Shown: positions 55,540 through 64,000 of the stretch, piece after piece
How positions within the stretch are numbered: position 1 is the first letter of the stretch
Layout of the letters: the number at the start of each line of letters is the position of its first letter
NCBI RefSeq assembly: GCF_016008875.1
Contig: NZ_JADTQG010000008.1
Coordinates: 62,001 to 126,000, forward strand
Reading direction: 5' to 3'
From: Ectopseudomonas mendocina
GTDB taxonomy: Bacteria; Pseudomonadota; Gammaproteobacteria; Pseudomonadales; Pseudomonadaceae
Length of the DNA: 64,000 nt
The notes under the pieces: model-generated
Databases searched by the model: none
Told to the model about the DNA's origin: nothing
What the model saw: the letters and a program-made list of their open reading frames with translations, nothing else
Made by a program: the position numbers and the translations under genes

Positions 55540-56433
55540 TCAGCCAGGGTTTTCGCCGCGCAGCTGTTCGATGCGTTTGTCCTTGGCCAGCCAGAGGTCC
55601 GAAACCCAGTCCTGCACCCGCAGGCGGAAGGCCGGATCATTCTCGTAATCACCCAGATACAGCGCCGGATCGAGTTCCAGGGTCTGGATATCGATGATCA
55701 CCTTCGGCACCTGGCCGCTGAGCAGCGCCCAGAAGCCCGGTACCTGCTTGGCGGGGTACACCAGCGTCACGTCCAGCACGGCATCGATCTGCTCGCCCAG
55801 CGCGGCGAGCACGAAGGCCACGCCGCCGGCCTTGGGCTTGAGCAGGTAGCGGTAGGGTGACTGCTGCTGGGCCTGCTTGGCCGGGGTGAAGCGGGTGCCT
55901 TCCAGGTAGTTGACCACGGTCACCGGCAGGCGCTTGAACTTCTCGCAGGCAGCCTTGGTGATCTCCAGATCCTTGCCTTTCATATGCGGGTTCTTCTGCA
56001 GGAAGGCCTTGGAGTAGCGCTTCATGAAGGGGTAGTCGAGCGCCCAGAAGGCCAGACCGAGAAAGGGCACCCAGATCAGCTGCTGCTTGAGGAAAAACTT
56101 GAAATAGGGCGTCTTGCGGTTGAACGCCTGCACCAGCGCCGGGATGTCGACCCAGGATTGATGATTGCTGATCACCAGATAGGAGCGGTCGGGGCGTAGT
56201 GCGGCATTGCCACGGATGTCCCAATGCGTCGGGGTCAGCAGGGCGAAGATGCGTTTGCAGTTCTCCGCCCAGAACTCGGCGACCCACATCACCCCGCGTG
56301 AGCAGGTATCGCGCGCCGCCTGGCCCGGCAGCACGAACTTGGCCAGGGCGATCAGCAGCAGGGGGCCGATCAGCAACAGGGTATTGCTCAGCAGCAGGAC
56401 TATATTGAGTAGGCCGGTCAGCAGGGGACGCAT
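55540..56433 (-). CDS. PlsC-type 1-acylglycerol-3-phosphate acyltransferase family protein
   Basis: 297 residues. N-terminal membrane segment (about 5-35), then the acyltransferase motifs NHQSWVD (H-x4-D) and EGTRFTP. It resembles E. coli YihG and related lysophospholipid acyltransferases that introduce acyl chains into lysophosphatidic acid. In Pseudomonas several paralogues exist, so the exact substrate is open. It stands alone, convergent with fdhA and divergent from the HD-GYP gene. Confidence 0.9.
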   Translation of the reverse strand: MRPLLTGLLNIVLLLSNTLLLIGPLLLIALAKFVLPGQAARDTCSRGVMWVAEFWAENCKRIFALLTPTHWDIRGNAALRPDRSYLVISNHQSWVDIPALVQAFNRKTPYFKFFLKQQLIWVPFLGLAFWALDYPFMKRYSKAFLQKNPHMKGKDLEITKAACEKFKRLPVTVVNYLEGTRFTPAKQAQQQSPYRYLLKPKAGGVAFVLAALGEQIDAVLDVTLVYPAKQVPGFWALLSGQVPKVIIDIQTLELDPALYLGDYENDPAFRLRVQDWVSDLWLAKDKRIEQLRGENPG

Positions 56434-56625
56434 ATCAACTCCTTGGCGGGCGCGAAGGGGCCATCATAAGCAACTGAAGAATCTGGCTCAAAATTGCGAC
56501 TAGTGGCATATGGCCAATTATTGCGAAAAGCGTGATGCTGATCGGTGTGGAACGTAAGGGGATTGCTCGTCGATTCCAAGGTGACGCGCTCGAGCGCTCC
56601 CACCAACTTGCTCTGGATTATCTCG

Positions 56626-57867
56626 ATGTTGAAACGCATTGCGGTAGCCGATCTGCGCATCGGCATGTATGTCCAGGAATTTTGCGGATCATGGATGGAC
56701 CATCCATTCTGGAAGTCGAAATTTCTTCTCAATTCACCACAGGATCTGCAGCGTATCCGCGCCAGTAGCATCGGTGAGTTGTGGATCGACGTCAGCAAGG
56801 GCCTGGATGTTGAGGCCGGTGCCGTTGTCAGCACCGAGGCAGAGGCGCAGAAGGAGGTCGAGGCCACGCTGATGGCAGCGGTGCAGCCCCGTAGCACCGC
56901 GCTGAGTGCATCGATGGACGCCGAACTGGAACGTGCCGCTAAGCTCTGCGCCCGCTCCAAGCAGGCGGTGCTGAGCATGTTCGGCGATGCGCGCATGGGC
57001 AAGGCGCTGAATTTCGAACAGGCCGAGTCGCTGGTGGAGGAAATCTCCGAGTCGGTGATGCGCCACCCCAATGCCCTGATCAGCCTGGCGCGACTCAAGC
57101 ATGCCGATGAATACACCTATATGCACTCGGTGGCGGTCTGCGCACTGATGATCGCCCTCGCGCGGCAGCTTGGTCTGGGCGAGGGGGCGGTACGCGAGGC
57201 AGGCCTGGCCGGCCTGCTGCACGACGTGGGCAAGATGGCCATCGATCAGGAGGTGCTGAACAAGCCCGGCAAGCTCAGCGACGCAGAGTTCGCGGCGGTG
57301 CGCCGTCACCCCGAGGCCGGCGGCGAGATCCTCCTGGCAGGCAAGCATGTCAGCGCCCTGGTGCTGGATGTCTGCCTGCATCACCACGAAAAGATCGATG
57401 GCAGCGGTTATCCGTATGGCCTGCAGGGTGAGCAGATCAGTCTGTTCGCCAGAATGGGCGCGGTCTGCGACGTGTACGACGCCATCACCTCCAACCGGCC
57501 CTACAAGCCGGGCTGGGACCCGGCCGAGTCGATCCGCAAGATGGCCGAGTGGAAGGGGCATTTCGACGAGGCGGTATTCCAGGCCTTCGTCAAGACGGTC
57601 GGCATCTATCCGGTGGGGGCGCTGGTGCGTCTGGAAAGCGGCCGGCTTGCGGTCGTGCTCGAACAGAATGCCAAGTCGCTGCTGGTGCCCAAGGTCAAGG
57701 CGTTCTTCCTGGCCAAGTCGAAAGTGCAGATTCCGCCGGTGGTGATCGACCTGAGCAAAGCGAACGCACAGGATCGCATCGTCGGGCGCGAGTCGGCAGC
57801 GGCCTGGGGCTTCGAACATCTGGACGAACTCTGGAGCGGCATGCCAGCGCAGCGAGCCCGGCCGTAA
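56626..57867 (+). CDS. HD-GYP domain protein (c-di-GMP phosphodiesterase candidate) with DUF3391
   Basis: 413 residues from the ATG at 56626 (M-LKRIAVADL). The N-terminal DUF3391 region (about 1-110) is followed by a complete HD-GYP domain: HD motif LLHDVGK (about 199-205), HHHEKIDGSGYPYGL with both HHE and GYP, and NRPYKPGW. With all metal and GYP residues present, it is probably active on cyclic di-GMP. The trigger is unknown; the N-terminal domain is probably regulatory. It has no signal peptide or membrane helix. Confidence 0.9.
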   Translation: MLKRIAVADLRIGMYVQEFCGSWMDHPFWKSKFLLNSPQDLQRIRASSIGELWIDVSKGLDVEAGAVVSTEAEAQKEVEATLMAAVQPRSTALSASMDAELERAAKLCARSKQAVLSMFGDARMGKALNFEQAESLVEEISESVMRHPNALISLARLKHADEYTYMHSVAVCALMIALARQLGLGEGAVREAGLAGLLHDVGKMAIDQEVLNKPGKLSDAEFAAVRRHPEAGGEILLAGKHVSALVLDVCLHHHEKIDGSGYPYGLQGEQISLFARMGAVCDVYDAITSNRPYKPGWDPAESIRKMAEWKGHFDEAVFQAFVKTVGIYPVGALVRLESGRLAVVLEQNAKSLLVPKVKAFFLAKSKVQIPPVVIDLSKANAQDRIVGRESAAAWGFEHLDELWSGMPAQRARP

Positions 57868-57948
57868 CGCTTTGTCATCCTTGCCGGGGAACACCGCAGG
57901 ACAGGGGCAGTCGGATAACGGGACTTCCATTGCACAGGAGTGCCGACC

Positions 57949-58458
57949 TTGAAATACGCCCTGTTTCTGCTGGCTGCTGCGATCAGCCTGCCGGCCATGG
58001 CCGATGAGCAACCAGACCTTTACGGCCGCTACGAGCTGATCAAACTCCCCGCCCTCGGCCAGACCCTCAAGGCCAAGATGGATACCGGTGCCATGACCGC
58101 CTCGTTGTCGGCCAAGGACATCGAACCGTTCGAGCGCGATGGCGAGGACTGGGTGCGCTTCCGCCTGGCCGTCGACGGTGCCGAAGATACGGTCTACGAA
58201 CATCCGCTGGTGCGCATCGCCGAGATCAAGAAACGCGCCGAAGAGAGCGATGCAGAAACCAAGGAAGTCGCCTACTCGCAACGTCCGGTGATCGAAATGC
58301 CGATTTGCCTGGGCGAGGAGGAGCGCACCATCGAGGTCAACCTGACCGATCGCAGCACCTTCAGCTATCCGCTGCTGATCGGCGCCAGCGCCATGCGCGA
58401 TCTTGGCGTGGCCGTGGACCCGGCGGAGCGTTACACCCGCGAACGTCCGCAATGCTGA
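57949..58458 (+). CDS. Exported retropepsin-like protease (Zn_protease / DUF785 family)
   Basis: 169 residues from the TTG at 57949, which has AGGAG at the correct distance; a GTG nine bases upstream lies within that ribosome-binding sequence. Signal peptide about residues 1-19 (AMA/DE). The motif AKMDTGAMTASLSA fits the DTGA active site of the bacterial retropepsin-like family formerly called ATP-dependent zinc proteases. It is probably periplasmic. Substrate unknown. Confidence 0.8.
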   Translation: MKYALFLLAAAISLPAMADEQPDLYGRYELIKLPALGQTLKAKMDTGAMTASLSAKDIEPFERDGEDWVRFRLAVDGAEDTVYEHPLVRIAEIKKRAEESDAETKEVAYSQRPVIEMPICLGEEERTIEVNLTDRSTFSYPLLIGASAMRDLGVAVDPAERYTRERPQC

Positions 58459-58600
58459 ACTAAGGGGTTTATTTCCCGAGTAGCCATCGCTCAAGCCGGA
58501 CGAGGGCTTGCGCACGATACTCGGCGATTGGGCCTTGAACGAGGCTGACCGCGGCGGCCAACTCTGCTAAAAACGGATAACAACGAAAGGAGCCGCCCGC

Positions 58601-59041
58601 ATGAAAACCGTCGCAGAGGTCATTCGCAATAAAGCCAACGCCTACGTCTACAGCGTCGACAGTGAGGATTCACTGCTCGACGGGCTGCGCATCCTCGCCG
58701 AGCAAAAGATCGGTGCACTGCTGGTGCTCTCCGGCGGGCGTCTGGTCGGCATCGTCAGCGAGCGCGACTACGTGAGAACGGTGGCGCTGGCCGAACGCTC
58801 GCTGCTCAACACCAGGATCAGCGAAATCATGACCCGCGACGTGATCAGCGTCGGCCCGCGTGACAGCGTGCAGTACTGCATGGAACTGATGACCGAGCGT
58901 CGCCTGCGTCACCTGCCGGTACTGGCCGAAGGCGAGCTGATCGGCCTGTTGTCGATCGGTGACCTGGTCAAGGAAACCATCGCCGAACAGGCCGACCTGA
59001 TCCGTCAGCTGGAGCAGTACATCCGCGGCGAGATTCCATAA
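58601..59041 (+). CDS. Tandem CBS domain protein
   Basis: 146 residues made of two CBS domains (about 8-65 and 75-130), with VGIVSERDYVR ending the first and IGLLSIGDLVKETI ending the second. It has no fused enzyme domain. Such proteins bind adenine nucleotides and act as energy or redox sensors. Start ATG after AAAGGAG. The partner cannot be deduced from context. Confidence 0.9.
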   Translation: MKTVAEVIRNKANAYVYSVDSEDSLLDGLRILAEQKIGALLVLSGGRLVGIVSERDYVRTVALAERSLLNTRISEIMTRDVISVGPRDSVQYCMELMTERRLRHLPVLAEGELIGLLSIGDLVKETIAEQADLIRQLEQYIRGEIP

Positions 59042-59045
59042 GCGC

Positions 59046-59107
59046 TTAGCCCGGATGCAATCCGGGGAACGAATGGCACGATTTCCCGGATTCCATCCGG
59101 GCTACGA
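59046..59107. repeat. Inverted repeat AGCCCGGAT...ATCCGGGCT
   Basis: Opposed arms AGCCCGGATGCAATCCGGGG and CCCGGATTCCATCCGGGCT. A single copy of a related motif occurs at about 30892-30911, and a GTAGGGCGGGTGTAACCCGCC palindrome follows at about 59191-59211. The 59042-59316 gap before creB holds these repeats; I saw no CreB-type TTCAC direct repeat. Confidence 0.65.
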
Positions 59108-59316
59108 AAACCTCACGGGAGGCGCTTTCGACTCCGGCATCCTGCTTCGTTCTACCTCCTGCATCCATGCAGTCGCAGCGGCGGTTGTCGCGTAGGGCGG
59201 GTGTAACCCGCCAATCTCCCCTGGCGGCTTGCTCCCGTCCTAAGTTATGGCCCGCTTGACGCCCGCCGCGGCCCCCGGCAGTCTGCCGCCGTCGCCCCAC
59301 AGGTGCAGGACGCCCG

Positions 59317-59997
59317 ATGCCGCAGATACTTATAGTCGAAGACGAAGCCGCGATTGCCGACACGCTGGTCTATGCCCTGCAGGCCGAAGGCTTCGTCACC
59401 CATTGGTCGAGTCTCGGCGGCGAGGCGCTGACGCTGCTGGAGAACGGCACCTTCGACCTGGCCATTCTTGACGTTGGTCTGCCCGATATCAGTGGCTTCG
59501 AAGTGTGCAAACGCCTGCGCCGTTTCTCCGAGGTGCCGGTGATCTTCCTGACCGCGCGCAGCGAGGAAATCGACCGTGTGGTGGGTCTGGAAATCGGCGC
59601 CGACGATTACGTGGTCAAACCCTTCAGCCCGCGTGAAGTGGCGGCGCGGGTCAAGGCCATCCTCAAGCGCGTGGCGCCGCGTGAGATGCCGACAGCCAGC
59701 GCGCCCAGCGTCTTTCAGATCGACGATGCCGCCTTTCGCATTCATTACCACGGCCAGCCCCTGAGCCTGACGCGCCATGAATTTCGCCTGCTGCGCACGC
59801 TGCTTGGCCAGCCGCGCCGGGTCTATTCACGCGAGCAACTGCTCGATGCCCTCGGCGTCGCCAGCGAAGCCGGCTACGAGCGCAACATCGACAGCCATAT
59901 CAAGAGCCTGCGCGCCAAGCTGCGCGCCATCGCCGCAGCCGAGGAGCCGATCCAGACCCATCGCGGCCTGGGCTACAGCTACGAGTCGGAGCTCTGA
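59317..59997 (+). CDS. creB: Response regulator CreB
   Basis: 226 residues, OmpR-type: receiver with phospho-acceptor Asp52 (AILDVGLPD), then a winged-helix domain ending in THRGLGYSYE. It forms a two-component pair with CreC, which follows after 3 bases. In P. aeruginosa CreBC responds to cell-wall (PBP) inhibition and metabolism. The family-specific assignment rests on the partner and on resemblance to CreB. Confidence 0.9.
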   Translation: MPQILIVEDEAAIADTLVYALQAEGFVTHWSSLGGEALTLLENGTFDLAILDVGLPDISGFEVCKRLRRFSEVPVIFLTARSEEIDRVVGLEIGADDYVVKPFSPREVAARVKAILKRVAPREMPTASAPSVFQIDDAAFRIHYHGQPLSLTRHEFRLLRTLLGQPRRVYSREQLLDALGVASEAGYERNIDSHIKSLRAKLRAIAAAEEPIQTHRGLGYSYESEL

Positions 59998-60000
59998 ATC

Positions 60001-61422
60001 ATGCCGCTGGGCGTTCGCATCTTCCTCGTCTACTTCCTCTTCGTCGGGCTGGCCGGCTGGTTCGTGCTGAGCACGGTGATGGACGAGATTCGCCCCGGCG
60101 TGCGCCAGAGCACCGAGGAAACCCTGGTCGACACCGCCAACCTGCTGGCCGAGATCCTGCGCGACGACCTCAAGTCCGGCACCCTCGGCCAGGGCCGCCT
60201 GCACGAGGCGCTTGAAGCCTATGGCCGGCGTCAGCCGCAGGCGAGCATCTGGGGCGTGACCAAGGCCGAGGTCAACCACCGCATCTACGTTACCGACGAC
60301 CGGGGCATCGTCCTGCTGGACTCGACTGGTGTGGCGGTTGGCCAGGACTACTCGCGCTGGAACGACGTGCTGCTGACCCTGCGTGGCCAGTACGGCGCGC
60401 GCTCGACCCGTGAAGACCCGGACGACCCGGATTCCTCGGTGATGTACGTGGCCGCACCGATCAGGGACGGCGAGCGCATCATCGGCGTGGTCTCGGTGGC
60501 CAAGCCCAACCGCACCCTGCTGCCCTATATCGAACGCTCGCAGAACCGTCTGAGCTGGCTCGGTGCCGGGCTGATCGGCCTTGGCCTGCTGATCGGCGCT
60601 GCGCTGTCCTGGTGGCTGAGCGCCGCCCTGGGCAAGCTTACCCGCTACGCCCAGGCGGTCAGCGAAGGCCAGCGCGCCGAGGCGCCGAAGGTGCGCGGTG
60701 GCGAACTCGCGCAACTGGCCCAGGCGGTCGAGCGCATGCGCACCGAACTGGAAGGCAAGGCCTACGTCGAGCGCTACGTGCACACCCTGACCCACGAACT
60801 GAAAAGCCCGTTGGCCGCCATTCGCGGCGCCGCCGAACTGCTCGATGGCGATATGCCGGCGGAGCAGCGCCAGCGCTTCGTGGCCAATATCCAGCAGGAA
60901 AGCGCGCGCCTGCAGAACCTGATCGAACGCCTGCTGCACCTGGCTCAGGTGGAGCAGCGCCAGGGCCTTGAGGAGCGCGTGGCAGTGCCGCTGGCGCCGC
61001 TGGTGGAGGAACTGTTGCAGGCGCAGCAGGCGCGTATCACAGCTACCAATTTGCAGATCGAACACTCGCTGCCAGCCGGCCTCAGTCTGCGTGGCGAACG
61101 CTTTCTGCTACGCCAGGCGTTGGCCAATCTGCTGGACAACGCCCTCGACTTCACCCCACCCGGAGGGCTTATCCGCATCTGCGCCGAACCGCAGGGCGAG
61201 CGCATCGTGTTGCGTCTATTCAATCAGGGCGAAGCCATCCCCGACTACGCCCTGGCCCGCCTGACCGAACGCTTCTACTCCCTGCCACGCCCCAATGGCG
61301 GCCGCAAGAGCACCGGGCTTGGCCTCAACTTCGTGCAGGAAGTGGCCGAGCTGCATGCTGGTGAATTGCATATCGGCAATGTCGAAGGTGGCGTTGAAGT
61401 GAGCCTGACGCTGCCCATCTAG
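60001..61422 (+). CDS. creC: Sensor histidine kinase CreC
   Basis: 473 residues. TM1 about 7-27, periplasmic sensor about 30-180, TM2 about 183-205, HAMP, H-box with His265 (HTLTHELKSPLAAIRG), and an HATPase_c domain with KSTGLGLNFVQEV. It is the cognate kinase of CreB. The usual third gene, creD, an inner-membrane protein, is not downstream here. Confidence 0.9.
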   Translation: MPLGVRIFLVYFLFVGLAGWFVLSTVMDEIRPGVRQSTEETLVDTANLLAEILRDDLKSGTLGQGRLHEALEAYGRRQPQASIWGVTKAEVNHRIYVTDDRGIVLLDSTGVAVGQDYSRWNDVLLTLRGQYGARSTREDPDDPDSSVMYVAAPIRDGERIIGVVSVAKPNRTLLPYIERSQNRLSWLGAGLIGLGLLIGAALSWWLSAALGKLTRYAQAVSEGQRAEAPKVRGGELAQLAQAVERMRTELEGKAYVERYVHTLTHELKSPLAAIRGAAELLDGDMPAEQRQRFVANIQQESARLQNLIERLLHLAQVEQRQGLEERVAVPLAPLVEELLQAQQARITATNLQIEHSLPAGLSLRGERFLLRQALANLLDNALDFTPPGGLIRICAEPQGERIVLRLFNQGEAIPDYALARLTERFYSLPRPNGGRKSTGLGLNFVQEVAELHAGELHIGNVEGGVEVSLTLPI

Positions 61423-61529
61423 GGCACGCTGGCGCTGCCGTGGGGTAGGCTTTGCCGCGACCGATGCATAAACCTGTCGCCGCTAAAGCGCCTCCCACCA
61501 GGGCTGCCCAGCGCAGAAATTAACCGCTA

Positions 61530-61655
61530 GCGCCCACGCTCCAGCGTGGGAGCCGTCTCACGACGCTCCGCATCGCTCACTCGTTCGGATATGCAGCTGC
61601 CTGCTGGTCAGTGCTGTAGCGTCGAGGTCTTCGTCCCCACGCAGCCGTGGGAGCG
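61530..61655. repeat. REP-like palindromes downstream of creC
   Basis: Short GTGGGAGC-type palindromes: CCCACGCTCCAGCGTGGGAGC at about 61532-61552 (stem CCCACGCT / AGCGTGGG) and CCCACGCAGCCGTGGGAGC at about 61636-61654. No gene is supported in 61423-61657. Confidence 0.6.
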
Positions 61656-61657
61656 AT

Positions 61658-62146
61658 CTATTCGGGAATGTCCTTCACGAAAGTGGCTTCGACTCGTCTC
61701 GATACGAGCATGTAAGGCACCCAGATAACGGCGCTGAACAAGGTGCGTGCAAATTCCTTGGTCGTGTCCGGATCGAATACAGGTTCGTCGGTAAAGATGA
61801 GCGAGCCTAACCAGGCATCAAAGGGAATGAAGACCAGGGAAATCAGGATCGTGGCAATAAAGACCTTTGGGAAGAGATAGTGTTTTGTGAAGAACAGGTA
61901 AAGCAGAAGTGCGCACGCAATGAGCATGCATGAATTGAAGATGGCTTCGAAGACCAGCAGGGGCGCCCACAGCCAGTGATAGTACTCGGTGCCGGGAGTG
62001 GTCAGCGTTTCGAAGGTTCCGTCAGTGAATACTGAATAGAACATCGGCCCGTAGGTGATGGATATGCGCAGGGGCGTGATGATCAGACCGAGCCCGACCA
62101 GAATCAACCAGCCACCCAATCCCTTTAATTTTGCGTTATCGCTCAT
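61658..62146 (-). CDS. DUF2569 family membrane protein
   Basis: 162 residues from the ATG at 62146, which has AAGGAT at the right spacing. Four hydrophobic segments and the N-terminal LKGLGGWLILVGLGLIITP that is typical of DUF2569. The gene looks distinctly less GC-rich than its neighbours and uses more A/T-ending codons, suggesting recent acquisition. Function unknown. It is divergent from the YCII gene. Confidence 0.8.
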   Translation of the reverse strand: MSDNAKLKGLGGWLILVGLGLIITPLRISITYGPMFYSVFTDGTFETLTTPGTEYYHWLWAPLLVFEAIFNSCMLIACALLLYLFFTKHYLFPKVFIATILISLVFIPFDAWLGSLIFTDEPVFDPDTTKEFARTLFSAVIWVPYMLVSRRVEATFVKDIPE

Positions 62147-62258
62147 GTTTACATCCTTGTGATGCATGTCTGACTATGAATGGACACCCGCTCTGCTGGC
62201 GCCTGGGTTTCGCTGTGCGCGACCTAGGATACCTGCTGACGTAAACCAAGGAGAACGC

Positions 62259-62561
62259 ATGCAATATGTAGTGACGGCATTCGATTTTACCGACCCGGAT
62301 GCATTGTCTCGTCGTCTGGAACACCGAGAAGCTCACCTGGACGGGTTAAAGAAAATGACGGCGGCCGGTACGTTTCTCAGCGGTGGGGCGATTCTTGATG
62401 CAGAGGGCCGTATGGTGGGCTCTTCTGCCCATGTCGAGTTTGCCAGCAGAGATGCACTTGAGCATTGGCTTGATCATGATCCCTATACGCTGGGGAAGGT
62501 CTGGGAAAAAGTAGACGTGCGGGAGATCAAGCTCTTTCCTGTCGCGCAGTTTGCCCGCTAG
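62259..62561 (+). CDS. YCII-related protein
   Basis: 100 residues from the ATG at 62259, after AAGGAG. It is a small dimeric alpha+beta barrel of the YCII family: the pattern REAHLDGLKKMTAAGTFLSGG with conserved His and the Asp/Pro in HDPYTLGKVW is characteristic. Members are possible isomerases or hydrolases without proven substrate. Like the DUF2569 gene, it is less GC-rich than its neighbours. Confidence 0.85.
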   Translation: MQYVVTAFDFTDPDALSRRLEHREAHLDGLKKMTAAGTFLSGGAILDAEGRMVGSSAHVEFASRDALEHWLDHDPYTLGKVWEKVDVREIKLFPVAQFAR

Positions 62562-62594
62562 CTCAGCATCACCAACGCTAGGACTTATGCACTG

Positions 62595-62620
62595 ATCGCG
62601 GATAAATCCGCTCCTACAGG
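62595..62620. repeat. Single degenerate REP-like copy
   Basis: GATCGCGGATAAATCCGCTCCTACAGG, a variant of the GCGGACAAGTCCGCTCC motif of the 27.2-27.9 kb array, just at the 3' end of the helicase gene. Confidence 0.6.
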
Positions 62621-64000
62621 TCGGGTTGTGGCTCGGCTGTGGTGCTTTTGTGCGGCAGACGCAGCAGTTCCACCTGCCACCAGGTTGGCAGCAGGCGGCG
62701 GACTTCGGGACGGGCGAAGCGGTCGTCGATCAGGTAGAGCACGCCCTGGTCTTCCGGTGTGCGGATCACCCGGCCAGCGGCCTGCACGACCTTCTGCAGA
62801 CCGGGGTAAAGGTAGGTGTAGTCGTAGCCATTGCCGAACAGGGCGTCCATGCGCTGGCGGATTTCTTCGTTGATTGGGTTGAGCTGGGCCAGGCCGAGGG
62901 TGGCGACGAAGGCGCCTATCAGGCGTTCGCCGGGCAGGTCGACACCTTCGCCAAAAACGCCGCCGAGCACGGCGAAGCCTATGCCGCGGCCGCCGATCTG
63001 GAAGCGTTCGATAAAGCCCTGGCGCGCCGCTTCGTCCATCTGTCGCGATTGTGTCCACACTGGGATGTGCGGGTGATCGCGGCGCAGCTCCTGCAGCACT
63101 TGCTCCAGATACTGATAGCTGCTGAAAAAGGCCAGGTAGTTGCCGGGGCGTTCGGCGTATTGGCGCGCCATCAACTGGCAGATCGGCGCCAGCGAGGCGT
63201 CGCGGTGCTGGTAGCGGGTCGACAGGTTGCGCACCACCTGCACATGCAGTTGTTCGGCACTGAAGGGTGAGGCGACGTCCAGGCACTGCGTCTCTTCCGG
63301 CAGGCCGAGCAGGTCGAGGTAGTAGTGACTGGGGCTGAGGGTGGCGGAGAACAGCGTGGCGCTGTGGGCGTCCTCGAAGCGTGGGCCGAGGAAGGGCGCC
63401 GGCAGAATATTGCGGATGCACAGGGTCGAATAGCTGCGCCCGTTGACGGCCTCATCGCGGTTGATGTCGAACAGCGAGTGCGGGCCGAAGCTTTCCGCTA
63501 GGCGGCAGAACAGCATGGCGTCCAGATAGAAGTTGAGCAGTTCACCGGCATTGCCTTCGGGCTGGTCGGTCAGCAGGTCGGTGATGGCGCTGACCGCCTT
63601 GCCCAGGGCGGCGAGCAGCAGGTCCGGCGCCAGCGGGTAGACCTGATAGGGCACCTCTTGCTCGCGGTGCAGCTGATCCCAGTGGCGGTCGATCCGGTCC
63701 AGCACGCTCTTCAGGCGTTTCGGCGCGTCGCGGCACATGGCCTTGAAGCGCGCCTGATCCAACTCGGCGCTGTACATGCCGCGCCCGCGCTCCACCAGGT
63801 TGTGTGCTTCGTCCACCAACAGGCAGACGCGCCACTGGTTGATCAGGGTGAGGCTGTGCAGCAGCGCGCCGAGGTCGAAATAGTAGTTGTAGTCGCCCAC
63901 CACCACGTCGCTCCAGCGGCACAGCTCCTGGCTCAGGTAGTAGGGGCACACGCCATGGGCGATGGCGATATTGCGCACGGCCTGCTGATCCAGCCAGCGT
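62614..64000 (-). CDS. XPD/DinG-type ATP-dependent DNA helicase, 5' end outside window
   Basis: The gene runs open to the window edge, so the N-terminus is missing; about 462 residues are visible. It contains a DEAH box (LLVDEAHNL) and the C-terminal helicase motifs VFGEGVDLPGE and VVQAAGRVIR. A cysteine in HGVCPYYLS may be the last ligand of the iron-sulfur cluster found in XPD-type enzymes. The family unwinds damaged or branched DNA; in pseudomonads it often neighbours a VRR-NUC (FAN1-like) nuclease gene, which would lie outside. Confidence 0.88.
   Translation of the reverse strand, partial: RWLDQQAVRNIAIAHGVCPYYLSQELCRWSDVVVGDYNYYFDLGALLHSLTLINQWRVCLLVDEAHNLVERGRGMYSAELDQARFKAMCRDAPKRLKSVLDRIDRHWDQLHREQEVPYQVYPLAPDLLLAALGKAVSAITDLLTDQPEGNAGELLNFYLDAMLFCRLAESFGPHSLFDINRDEAVNGRSYSTLCIRNILPAPFLGPRFEDAHSATLFSATLSPSHYYLDLLGLPEETQCLDVASPFSAEQLHVQVVRNLSTRYQHRDASLAPICQLMARQYAERPGNYLAFFSSYQYLEQVLQELRRDHPHIPVWTQSRQMDEAARQGFIERFQIGGRGIGFAVLGGVFGEGVDLPGERLIGAFVATLGLAQLNPINEEIRQRMDALFGNGYDYTYLYPGLQKVVQAAGRVIRTPEDQGVLYLIDDRFARPEVRRLLPTWWQVELLRLPHKSTTAEPQPDL

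Overview
The window is a gene-dense, high-G+C stretch of a Pseudomonas chromosome. Several blocks have the gene content and order I know from P. aeruginosa: ftsY-ftsE-ftsX-rpoH, thiS-thiG-trmB, metX-metW, pilT-pilU, ntrB-ntrC/glnA/thiI/typA, gbcA-gbcB...soxBDAG-purU-fdhA, and creB-creC. The blocks are joined differently from what I remember of that species, and the intergenic DNA is rich in REP-like repeats. This suggests another Pseudomonas lineage, perhaps the mendocina/oleovorans (Ectopseudomonas) side; the species assignment is inference only.

Layout. 1-3.3 kb: rsmD (partial) and two M16 peptidase-like genes on the minus strand. 3.5-7.5 kb: ftsY, ftsE, ftsX and rpoH, covering SRP receptor, division ABC complex and heat-shock sigma factor. 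7.5-11.4 kb: a membrane protein, mtgA, a DUF423 gene, then thiS-thiG and trmB. 11.4-15.5 kb: a MITE-like element, a DUF1329 protein and a dCache chemoreceptor. 15.7-24.8 kb: a long minus-strand housekeeping series (yggS, proC, yggT, yggU, a dynamin-like GTPase, metX, metW, DUF4426, rdgB, hemW, DUF3392). 24.9-27.2 kb: the twitching ATPases pilT and pilU. 27.2-27.9 kb: a tandem array of paired REP units. 28.0-30.1 kb: a radical-SAM/DUF4130 DNA-repair-type pair behind a LexA box. 30.3-38.3 kb: a TM2 gene, ntrC-ntrB, two DUF4124 genes, glnA and thiI, with readable sigma54 and NtrC sites. 38.5-40.3 kb: typA.

40.5-55.3 kb is a catabolic island for methylated amines and one-carbon units. GbcAB demethylates glycine betaine. 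SoxBDAG oxidises sarcosine to glycine and passes the one-carbon unit to tetrahydrofolate. GlyA interconverts glycine and serine, LtaE cleaves threonine-type substrates, PurU releases formate from formyl-THF, and FdhA removes formaldehyde. The step from dimethylglycine to sarcosine (dgcAB) is not in the window. 55.5-64 kb: an acyltransferase, an HD-GYP protein, a retropepsin-like protein, a CBS protein, creB-creC without creD, a less GC-rich pair (DUF2569, YCII), and the 3' part of an XPD/DinG-type helicase.

The most interesting non-coding signals are: a cluster of DnaA-box-like sites with an AT-rich stretch in the 0.7-kb gap before glyA; a motif shared by the gbcA/gbcB and glyA control regions, part of a perfect dyad at glyA; NtrC/sigma54 architecture at both glnA and ntrBC; a sigmaE-type promoter overlapping a perfect DnaA box at rpoH; an SOS box on the radical-SAM repair pair; and a 24-codon membrane-peptide ORF translationally coupled to gbcA. 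No tRNA, rRNA, CRISPR array, prophage or full-length transposase gene was seen.
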